Source: Sporobolomyces roseus (lineage: Eukaryota; Basidiomycota; Microbotryomycetes; Sporidiobolales; Sporidiobolaceae). From it: 64,000 nucleotides of DNA. Positions 53,945 to 64,000 of this stretch are shown here, piece by piece. The stretch is from assembly GCA_016617785.1 (NCBI GenBank), contig JADILM010000008.1, positions 806,001 to 870,000 on the forward strand, in the 5' to 3' direction. How positions within the stretch are numbered: position 1 is the stretch's first letter; every line of letters begins with the position of its first letter. Made by a program: the position numbers and the translations under genes. The notes beneath the pieces were generated by a model, which saw only the letters and a list, made by a program, of their open reading frames with translations, ran no database searches and was not told where the DNA came from.

Positions 53945-56900
53945 TCACTGAAGCATCAAGTGATGCCAACACACCCTCAGCCAATCCTACACCACCTCCT
54001 ACTCCTCCCACAGCCAATCTCGAAATCGAATCATCAGTCAACTCCCCTTCGACTTCACTCGATTCTACAAGTTGGGAACACGTACAGAAGCTATGTGATC
54101 AGCTGTTGAGTTGCTCAAAGGTCAATGGAGAAATCTACAGGGTACGCACGCCCTCAGTTTCTTGCTTGTAGAGGAAAGGAGTTGAGAGGTATTGGGAAGC
54201 AGGTCCCTCTACTCAATGCTTTGAGGTCGTTCGCTGCTTACCTCACACCTGAGCTACTTTCAAGACTCGCAAGATCGAAAGGAGCCCAAGCGAGAGCAGC
54301 GATGGAATTTGACGAAAGGGGAGGAAATGCGAAGGGAGTTGCAGAGGGTCAAAAGAATGCTGGTATATGGTGGATCAGCTTTGGAAGGTTGTCAGTAGGC
54401 GGGAGCGAATCGGAGTTAGCAGAGAAAGAGAGGAGAAGGGAAATTTGGAGGAACGCAGCGATGCTATTATCGACGCCGGACGACGAGCTCGACGAGACTA
54501 GCGGTGCTCTACGGACTCATCTACGTGACATCTCGACCATGTCGATATCAGATCCCGACCAGGACGAAGCATGGCTCGAGGTCGATGCGATGTCGAAAAC
54601 TCCAGTCCTATCGATTCTCCTAGAAACGAACGAAACGACGATGGCAGCAGTCAACAGCAAAGAGGCTTCTTTGGGGGTCATGTTTGCGCCGAGAGTCTTC
54701 GAGGGACAGAACCTCTTCGGTCGAAATCAAAAACGTGAGCGATACTCTCTCTTTCCGACGGCTCTCTCGAAGAATTACGAAACTAAATCGCAAGTTTCGC
54801 CTGACAGAACTCGACAAGGAGGATCTAGAGCTCGTCGAACGTCTCGGAGGAACCTTCCGACTAACGACAACCAAGAAGAATCTGCCTCGGCTCGAAAGAA
54901 TTATCGAATTCCTCGCTTTCTCAGTCGTCACATTGAGCCTCGAGGCTCAACTTCTTTCCGATCTCACTTGTCCACGTCCTCCACCAATCTCCTCGATGAC
55001 TGCTTCCTATCCATCACCTCCTCTCGAAGCGACGGAATCGATCGAAGACCAAGAGGCAGGGGAGACCAGTTTAAACAATCTTAAACTTCCTGGTGCTTAC
55101 GAACCCGATTTCGACGACGACGACGAAGAACCAGACGATGACTGGGGCCACACGAAACGTTCTTGGAGGTCGAGCTTCAGTAACAAGGGTGTCCTCGCTT
55201 GGATGCGTCTCGCCAACCATCCTCGAACTCAACTTCTTTCACCAATCAAGTCCGAACGTTCCCTGCGGCGGTCTTCGACGATCACTTCCAACCGTCAATC
55301 CTCTCGAGATGGTTCACTCGCCGGCTCGGCCCCGAATTCGCCATCTCCTTCACCCTCAGCGAAACGAGGCAAGGTTGCGAACAAACTTCGAGGGTTTCGT
55401 GATCAGTTGCGTGGAAGGATCAGCGGCTCTGATTCGAAGCCGATCTCACGAGATGGGAGTGATGGGGAGGATGAGGTTCCGGTCAAGCGAGGAGGAAATG
55501 TCGGCATGTTGGGACTTCAGATCGCTGGGGTCAATCACAATCAGAGAGGGGGATGGTCACTTCCTTGGTCAAATCCCGAATCGAAGGACAACGAGCTGCA
55601 CGTCGACGAGATGAAGGACACTGCTTCGACAGCTGGAACCGAGGTTACGATCGACAGTGAAAGACAACCTCCGAAGAGGTTCGAAAAGGTTATCGAAGAC
55701 CTTTCAAATTTCATCCTCTCAACCTCACCCGACGTCTGCTACCCTCCTCCCCATCTTCTCACGAGCCTTCGCGAAAAAGAGCTCGCGGCTTCTTCGCATT
55801 CACCCTCAGTCACCCCACTTCAAATACCCTCAACACCTCCCTCTCCCTCGTTAAGTACACCTTACGTCCTCGACGAACTCTACGACCGAGATCCTATCTT
55901 TCCGACCACGACTCGCTCCACCTTCTTGAATCCTCGAATCTCGGCTTTGCAGCGAGCCCATGCTCTCCCATCCTCTCACAGCTTAGCTCTCAATTTCGCT
56001 GGAGGTCACGAACATGAGTCCGAGAAGCTGCTGATGCCGGAGGAGCGACGAACTGCGAATACCTCGACTGCGACAAGGATCGCTCTCGATGCTCGAGCTG
56101 GACTGGCGAGCTTGATGACCAACAATTCTTCTCTCGGTACGCACGCTTGCTCTCCTTCTTCTGTTCCATTTCTCCAGGCTGACTTCTATTCCGTGAACAG
56201 GTGGAACGATTCGTCATCAAGCGTGAGTTCCAATTTCTTCCTAAACTCGACTGCTCTTCTCACTTGACCAGAGCTCGTCTCCGTCTAGTATGCAATTCCT
56301 CGTGCAAACCGTTCTCACCGACCCTAGGATCCGCTCGTCTCACTGCGAACCCTACCAATGGCTAACGTTCAGCTACTTCGAGAATTCGGGACAAGATCAA
56401 GGTGTCGGCGTCGATCCGACTCTCGAAGGCTTCGTCCGTGCAGTGCTCCACCATTCAGACGCTAAGTGCAATCACTGCGATCGTTCGAACAATGAGCACA
56501 CCATCATCTTCCTCCATCACAACGAGAAGATCGAAATCTCAGTGTCGTCTCTCGAAAGCATCGATCCTCAACCCCTTCTCGACGAGGCGGCCTCGAAGTC
56601 TTCGAAGATTCTTCAGTGGCACACATGCAGTATGTGTCAAGCGACCACTCTTCCGACTACACTCTGCTCTACTTCATCCTCTTTCAGCTTCGCCAAATTC
56701 CTTGAACTGCTACTGTACGACTCGAACCTTATCCCTGTCCCGAAACTATGCGATCACGCTGCAACGGAAAGAACAGCGCTCGTCAGATCCTTCACACTCG
56801 ATGAGCAAGTCGTCCAGCTCAGGCGTTCGAGTGTCCCGTAAGTTTTTCTTTCCCCCCCCTCATTTCCCAGCGCTGACTACCTAGTGATTTATAGGCTGTA

Positions 56901-59900
56901 CGAGCTACGTCTTCCAACTGCAATCGATCCGGATGTGCTTCCGGACAACGGCGACGACATGCCGATCACCGCTCAAGATTCGCTTGAGAATCTTCGAGAT
57001 GAGATTGGTGAGCCAGATTCTGATCAGTATCTCTCTTCTCGCACGGCTGACTCATCTATCTGTACCTTCAGAGTCATTCTTCCGAAGCGCGCGGACTCAC
57101 GTCAACAGCCTTCGTCATCGACTTACCACGCTACCGCCTTCTCCTCCAGAATCTCCTGAGCGACCTCCGCCGACTTCGTTACAAGAACCTCATTCGCCAT
57201 CTCAACAGCACGTCCGATCGGATTCCGAGCAAACCATCATCGACATCTCGACTCGGATCGACGTACCTTCGATTAGTCAAATGGTAGAGGAGGACGTCCC
57301 ACCATCGAGCGAGAGTACTCTACTTCGCAAACTCGATCTGTTCATCGACAAGGAGGAGAAGGCGAGTAGGGAAGCCCTCGTCGATCTCGCTCCCGGCAAG
57401 TTGAACATCGGACGTTCAGCTTTCGAAGTCAAGGCCACAGCTCTGAAACGTCGGATCCAAGACTGGGCAACGAAACACTCGGAAGTCCTTCGACCGGAAC
57501 TCGACTCGACTTCTCCTTCATACGACGAACCCGATTACTTCTCCGATACTGTCCTCGCACTACCTTTAGCTTCGAGTGTACTCCTCAGAACCGACGAAAT
57601 TAGTTCACTTCTGGCGGTCGCCCTCAGTACGGATCAATTCAAGGAAGAATGCCAGACAGTCTCGGCTGCATCCTCTCGACGAGTCACTCCTTCCGCACCA
57701 AGTTTCCTCCCAAAATCCCGTCAATCATCGGTTCGATTACCGATTCCAACCTTCGCTGCTTTCGTCGATTCAGCCATTCCTCTCGATCCCGACGACCCTT
57801 ACGCCGACTACTCTTCTCCAGCGCCCTTCGAAATAGTCGCGAAACCCAAGAAGCCGCCTCGCTCGTCAGGCTCGATGTTCCGAAATCTAGTTCGTAAGAA
57901 GTCGGGAGAGATCAGCTCGCCGTCAACTCCAACCTCCGAACACAACGGATTCACTCTCGACTCGAAGAAGAGGACCGTCAAGGACTCAGTCTTGAGCGAT
58001 TTCTTGAAGACCAAGGATGTTCCGCCAACTCTCCCTCGTTCAGCTCGAGCCGTTCCATCGATTATCTCCGGTATAGCTTCTCGAAGAGAAGCTTCCTCAG
58101 TGGCTGGACCTTCCCTCACACAGGACGTTCTCGCCCAATTCTCAATGGAAATTGGATCTGCCGCTGGTACAATTCGATCGAAGATTACTCCAAGTTGTTC
58201 GAGTTCAGTGACGCCTACCGACTCGAGTGCATCATCTATCATCGATGTCGACAAGCAATCGATCGATGAGAAGGAGGCCTCTCACGAAGATGAAGAAGAT
58301 TCGCTTGCTCCTCTCGCAGCGGATCTCGGCTCAAACAGCTCTCGACTACTTGACGGCATTCGATCGGGTTTCGACTCTCTACGCTCTCGGGCTGGAGGAG
58401 GATCTTCCCCTCGCTTAAGTGGACCCCTCAGCGAATCCTTCGGAGCGAGCGAGCACGTCAAGCTCAGTGAGTCGGGATACCTGTTTTGTTTCTGTTCTGT
58501 TCAATTCTGAGGACTAATGTCTCGATCACTTGATGACACAGAGATTACTGAGGGCGATTCCAAATTTTCAGTAACAGCCTACTTCCCTCGCCGTTTCAAG
58601 GATCTTCGAGCGAAATGTGGTCTTTCGGAGAGCTTGTACGTCTCCCTCTGACATCCCGAATTCTGCTATGAGCTGATTCGATGCTTTGCGATGCAATAGA
58701 TTCATCGAGAGTCTCTCACGCTGTACGGATCTAAACCCCTCGGGAGGGAAATCTTCAGCCGCGTTCTTGATGACTGGCAATCAACGCTTCATGTTGAAAG
58801 AGCTTGCATGTTGGATCGCCTTACCTCATCAGTCAGCCGCAGCAGCTTATGCATCTCTTTATTGGGTTTAGGTCACCAAATTTGGTTACTCTGAACTCGA
58901 CTCTCTTCTCACTTTCGCCCCTCGACTCCTCGACTACCAGATGCAAGCCGATAGACCATCTCTCCTCTCCAAGATCTTTGGTATCTACACGATCAAGATC
59001 CAAGATCTCAAGACTGGCGAGAAGAAGAAGCTCGATATGATTGTGATGGACAACCTGTTTCATTCGCAGAGTCAGTTTCTTGTCCTTTATCGCTCGAAAT
59101 CCTTGATCTGACCTTCCTTGATGGATCTAGCAATCTCTCGTCAATTCGATTTGAAGGGTAACTCTTCCAAACTGACCTTGGTTGTATCGTTCGAGACTGA
59201 TGATACTCGATTTTCAGGTATCGCAAGTCGTGTCGCCAAAGGCAAGCCTGGTGAGGATGCGAAGGAAGCTTCGAACGAAGGAGATCCAGACGCGAAAGAA
59301 CGTACAACTGGGTGGGACAGCGATTGGCTAGGTAAGTCTACTGCTCTCGAGATTCGCATCGCGAGCTGACCTTTCTCTGTTTAGGCTCCGTACGAGATCA
59401 GCTACTCCTCTACCCGGTTCGTCTCTCGATATAGCGATTCTTTATTCCCTCGACTGACATTCTCGACCTTGAACAGCATTCTCGCACACTCCTTCTCGAT
59501 GCTGTTTCGAACGACGTCGAGTTCCTCTCCTCGAATGGCAATATCGACTTCAGTCTGCTCGTCGGAGTCGACGACGAAGCGAACACACTCGTCGTTGGTC
59601 TGATCGATACTCTGGGAGGTGAGGCAAAAGTCTCGCTCGTTCTGCTGTTGAAGAAATGCTAATCCAGCTTTCTGTCCGTTGTAACAGTCTTCAACACTCT
59701 TAAAGTCCTTGAACACTCGGCAAAGAAAGGTATCAAGTTGGCCCTCGCATCTGATACTTCTTCTGTCACCGTTTGTCCTCCTAGCGAATACGCGAAGCGA
59801 TTCCTCTCTTCGATGGAAAGCTACTTCATCGCTTCTCCCGACCGTTGGAGCAAAGCGCCAGGCTCGAAGGAAGACTCAGATCCTCGTCTAGCCTGTCCGC

Positions 59901-59905
59901 TATAA
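53941..59905 (+). CDS. FAB1/PIKfyve-type phosphatidylinositol-3-phosphate 5-kinase, FYVE domain not seen
   Basis: Makes PI(3,5)P2 on vacuole/endosome membranes. The N-terminus (SWEHVQKLCDQLLSCSKVNG, GKELRGIGKQVPLLNALRSF) has no FYVE finger. A weak chaperonin-like trace is LPRLERIIEFLAFSVVTLSL. The Cys-rich module is recognisable: FVRAVLHHSDAKCNHCDRSN with EHTIIFLHHNEKIEISV. Low-complexity linkers follow. The kinase domain shows KITEGDSKFSVTAYFPRRFK, RCTDLNPSGGKSSAAFLMTG, RFMLKEL, MIVMDNLFHSQAISRQFDLK, NGNIDFSLLVGVDDEANTLV and the metal-binding region VGLIDTLG, ending ESYFIASPDRWSK. More than ten short introns. Several junctions, including one near 54733-54808, are inferred only from frame continuity. 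Convergent with kinesin-3. Confidence 0.85.
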
Positions 59906-60196
59906 CACATCTTGTTTTCACTGTTCTCTGTCTATTCTTCTCGTCGTCTCGTCGTTGTTGTATTTCTCCGTCGTATCTGCATCAATCGTTCTTCTTCACA
60001 TTCTGTCGCGAACGTCTGCCGAGGATCTCTCTGCCTCGGTATCGCTCGCACAAAAGACGACGAAGAAATGCAAGTTGCAAGAGACAAGAAACGAGTAAAA
60101 CCAATAATCCGGGAGAAGTGCGAATGAAAGCGAGGACAGCACAAACGAAAGGGTATAAGCCAGAAGGTATGATGCAAAGTGAGAATATTGAGGATA

Positions 60197-63100
60197 TCAG
60201 GCGGCGAGCGAAGGATCGATAGCTAAGATTCGAGCGCGAGATCAGCTTGACAATTCGACTGTCATTGATAGGGAAGAGGCAGACATACCTTTGATCCAAT
60301 CGAGCATGTCACGCACGGTAGGAGCAGAGAAGAAATAGCTGAAGAGGTGAATAAGAGAAGGGTCAGCTTCAATTTCGAAGAAGCGTAAAGAAGTGAGAGA
60401 TTTTTACGAGTTTTGGTGAGTAAAGATGGCAAAGGCAAACTTGCGCTACATGTAGACGAGCCCCGGATCAGTATTGAGAACACTTTCAGCACAGATGCTG
60501 CCGCAGATAGCACTCACGTCTAGCATTTGTTCGATTTCTGGTGACTGTTCGACTCGAACAGTCGAAATGTTGATGACGGCAACTTCCTCAACCTCACCTG
60601 ACGAGGAGTAAAGGTGGAGGTAAGGGCGACGTAATACGAACCAGAACTTCTTCCATTCGTTGCTGGTCGGATCCCGTAGGATTGCGAGCGGTCCTCTTTT
60701 TGCAAAGGTCTCCCTGTTTCGGATCGCACAAATCAGTGCGCTCCTCTTCCGTATACGGAGAGATAGGGTTACTCACGATCGAGGAACCAGTGTCGTCGAC
60801 CCCGCTAGTTTCGGCGAGGATGAAGGTCCGCTGAGACTGGGCGAGGGCATTGGAGAGGCGAGATCGAGGACACCAGTCGAAGCGGTGTCTTTCTCGAGCG
60901 AGATCTGTCGTTCAACAAGGAGTCAGCACGCGAATTGGTCGCAGAGCGCCAGTGGGCTCACCTCTTCCCGAGAGCCAAACTGCCTTTGCCAGAGTTCGAT
61001 GACCTGTCGTAGGCGATCTTCTCGAGGCACGTCTTCAACGGTTGGAAGGGAAACATCGATCGCCGACAAGATGACCTTCGTCGCTTCAACATCCGCAAGT
61101 TTGATTTTGCTAGTCCAGCTCGAGTCGTGATCCCGAATAAGGGTCAATCCGCGAGGTTTCCAGCCGGTCAGCGATTCTTCTCCTCGAACGTAAGTTTCCG
61201 AAGTGTCGAGTCGCCAGAGATCTCCCGGTTTGCGAGTTGAGAAAGGTGATAGGCGAATAGAGAAGACGCTCGAGATTCGTGATGAAAGGCGTGTCGAAGT
61301 GAGCATGTTGAGGAGTTTGTTCGGAGGGCGAGAGTCGCGAGATGACACAGTGACGGCAATGTCTTGCGAGAACGGTATTGGACCAGCTACTCCGCCAGCT
61401 TCGATGTCGAATGAAAGGCGGATGAGGGCTCGGGCACCAGATTGGGTGTTGCAATTGAGGTGAGGAGAATCGTGAACAGAGCTGTCCCATGCAGCTGCGA
61501 ACGATAGAGTCGAGGTACCGTCGGACGAGAATTGAGGTCTTGGATTGCCCATCCCTCTCAGTTCGGCGTCAGCAGCTGAAGTAGCTGCGTGAATCCTCCC
61601 TCGATTGTCGAACATTCTGACGTTTCCGAGCGAAACTTTCGATACTCGTTTCCATTCGAACGCTCGTCCAGAGTTGTGCGACAGGTTGAGGACGAGTCGA
61701 CGTTGTAATCCTTGTCGAAGGAAGAATGCGCCTCCATCTAGGGGATTCGAAGAAACGACGGGTACCGGGACGTACTCTCCTTTTTCGCCAAGTTCTCGAA
61801 TCTCGATGGCGGCGAGGACGTCGTGCTGTTGCTCCAAGATAAAGTCGTTCTCCGGTCGACGAGTGACATCGCCATTGAGAGGGTCTCCTCCTCGAACCGG
61901 CGGCGCATTCAATTGTCGCGAACTCGAAGAACCGTCTCTGGCCTCGTCCCATCGCTCGATCTTGTCCAGATGAGGTAGCCGAGGTCGTGCGAAGAAGTCG
62001 ACTCTGGCGTAGGCAGTTTGAATGTAGTGAACAGTTGAAGGAGTAAGGTCGATGCGGAAAGTACGGGAGAGGGTGAGGGAAGAAGGGGAAGACTTGAATA
62101 GGTCGACCTCATCGGACACGACTGTCTCGTCCTCTCCTGAGCCTTCGACGCCGAAGAATGATGCCTTTGCGAGTTGAATGTGAACAGAGGCGAATTCTGA
62201 TTTCGTCAATCCTTGAACCTGGTCGATCTTGACCTCGACTTCGATACTTCCCCCTTGAAGCAGCTGCGAGTCGTCGTTGTGAGGGGCATCTGAGGAGGTG
62301 GAGGAAGAGACGATAGCGATGCTGACTCGGCAGCTGCCAATCGGGTCGGCGATGAACGGTGAGGAGATTTGAACCGTCTGAATCGATGGTAGGTTTCGAA
62401 GGAGGGGAATGAGGGAGACGAGGGCAGATCCGACGAAAGAGAAGCCTCCGGATGTCGAGGAAGAATCGTAGAAAGGGTCTTCAAGGGCGAAATGCTGACT
62501 GTACTGAGGCTTGTCGATCCACTTGTAAAGGTTCCTCATCGATTCGAGTCGTTGTCGAAGTTTGTCGAGACTCCAAAGGGCCACCGATTGATGACGACGA
62601 TCGAGAACTTTGATACTGATGCAAGGCTTGATGCAGGACGCCAGCGAAGGATCCGTCTCCTCTTCGATATCGTCGAGACCAGGTAATTGAGCGAGAGAAG
62701 ACTTCGGTACGCTGTTCTCGATGACGACAAACTGGAACGAAACTCCTTTCTTGAGCTCCCGACTGAGTACATTCGCCTCCTTCAGCAGTACAGCTTGAGA
62801 TAGCGCATCTTCTGCCATTCTGACCCTTCTCCGTTTCCTCCACTTCCCGACCACCGTCCTGGCAAGCTCGAAGTCTTCCGGAGCGAGAGGAGGATACTCG
62901 TCGTCGAAAAAGTCGTCGAATTGAGCACCGGCAGAACCAGGTGTCGATTTGCGAATCTTCTCCAACCTCTTCCTCTGAGTCGCCATCTTCTTCTCCAACT
63001 TCTTTAACTTCTCTTCCATCGCTTTCTTCTCCGACACGACTTGATCGTTGTCTTCAATCGAAATCGATGGCGGTGTACTGATGGTTGAGGGTAATCGGTC

Positions 63101-64000
63101 GTGGTGATTGAAATTGTCGAAACCCTCGATTCCAAACGGTTTCTCGTAGAGATCTGGTAAGTTGGCGAGCGTCATGGTCGAGTCTCCTGCACTGGTAGGA
63201 TCGGTGGTCCAAGTTCCTCCCGAGTAAGGTCGAGATCCGGCTCCAGTCGAAGATCCTTCCTCATCGTCCCCATCCTCCGTGACCGAGTCCAAGAAGCTCA
63301 TCCTGCTCTCCGGTCGATCTCCACTCGTTACGCTAGTTGCAACTGAAGACGTTCTCGAATGTCGAACCTTGAGAATGCTCGAATACAGTTGATTCAAGTC
63401 TTCGTCCTTGAGAGCATCGAGATTGACGTCTTTCCCATTGAGTCGAGCGACGACAGCTTCTCGTCGAGCATAGGACCAATCCGCGTTATCTCCCGCGATT
63501 GACATCGGTGATTCTGGTCGGGTCCGAGGGGAAGAAGCGGCAGTTTCGTCGTAGGTGTCGAGGAGAGGAGATCGAAGGTCGGCGCGAGCTTTGGCGGTTT
63601 CTCGAGCTTTGCGAACTTCTTCGGGGTGGCTGTAAGATGAGAACTACTTCAGTCCGATACTACCGAAAGTACGAATGAAGAAGGAGGAAAGCTTACTTGA
63701 ATCGGAAAACGTGGAAATCACCGAGAATGATTCGGAAACCAGACTTGAGCTCTTTCGGCTACGAGATGGTCAACGACTATGTCAGCTGAGTGATAAGCAA
63801 GCGTAGCACGAGAGACGCCGACGTACCTTTCCAGGCGGTATCCGCAAACCGTTGACCATCGTCGTACTTCCTTGACCAGCATGAAGCGTGACTACGTCTG
63901 TGCCATCTTCTTCGCTCGTGACGCACTCGAAGTAGCAGTGTTGAGGAAGGATGTTGACACCAGAAAGCTTGATATCGGCTGTTTCAGAAGAATCGGTGTT
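60197..64000 (-). CDS. Kinesin-3 (Unc104/KIF1 type), C-terminal part, runs off the window
   Basis: A microtubule plus-end motor for vesicles and endosomes. Only the part after the motor is in the window. The FHA domain is at the right edge (DIKLSGVNILPQHCYFE, STTMVNGLRIPPGK, SGFRIILGDFHVFRFKHPEE). The stalk (SYARREAVVARLNGKDVNLD) and a coiled coil (KAMEEKLKKLEKKMATQRKR) follow. A long conserved KIF1-like central region (KPCISIKVLDRRHQSVALWS) lies mostly in the single exon 60923-63505. The C-terminal PH domain reads KRGPLAILRDPTSNEWKKFW with FVLRRPYLHLYSS, and ends WIKAIDPSLAA. The stop is at 60197-60199 after a last intron. The motor domain lies beyond position 64000. Confidence 0.92.

Overview
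The window looks like a gene-dense euchromatic piece of a basidiomycete nuclear genome, probably a yeast-like member of Pucciniomycotina. The subphylum is an inference. Almost every gene is cut by introns of about 55-80 nt with GTGAGT/GTAAGT donors, CTGAC/CTAAC-type branch sites and CAG/TAG acceptors. Leaders and introns are strongly C/T-rich on the coding strand. Intergenic spaces are short, and divergent pairs with compact shared promoters are common. Base composition is near 50% GC by eye. No rRNA gene, convincing tRNA gene, CRISPR array or prokaryotic feature was seen.

Layout, left to right. A peroxisomal catalase (557-2423) comes first. It is followed by copy A of a segmental duplication (about 2675-6626) holding a divergent pair: a MYND zinc-finger gene and an F-box-like gene, with a 229-bp inverted-repeat mobile element between them. 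The central 31 kb is ordinary housekeeping: ketopantoate reductase, U1A/U2B''-type snRNP protein, an unknown acidic protein, a ZIFL-like MFS transporter, a PTM1-type seven-TM protein, an unknown single-pass membrane protein, the clamp-loader subunit orthologous to yeast Rfc4, a UBE2O-type E2, a mitochondrial (methyl)isocitrate lyase, NPL4, UTP11 and casein kinase 1 delta/epsilon. Copy B of the duplication follows in inverted orientation (38336 to about 42005). After it come Rab GDI, exosome CSL4 with a divergent 50-residue membrane protein, two more F-box-like genes (46282-47470 and 48039-49171), PacC/RIM101, a FAB1-type phosphoinositide kinase and, running off the right edge, a kinesin-3.

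The most notable biology is the MYND/F-box module. Two divergent copies sit in inverted orientation about 32 kb apart. One carries a MITE whose empty site is preserved in the other copy. The F-box of copy B has an in-frame TGA where copy A has CGA. Two further F-box-like genes in the window share a C-terminal motif with the module genes, which points to a locally expanding, fast-evolving family. Smaller curiosities are a 4-nt microexon in casein kinase 1, an NPL4 coding exon consisting only of ATG, a tandem exon-plus-intron duplication in the MFS gene, and upstream reading frames whose stop overlaps the main start as ATGA.

Gene models were spliced by eye. Coordinates are start-codon to stop-codon spans including introns. 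Exon edges quoted in the entries were read directly; the others are approximate.
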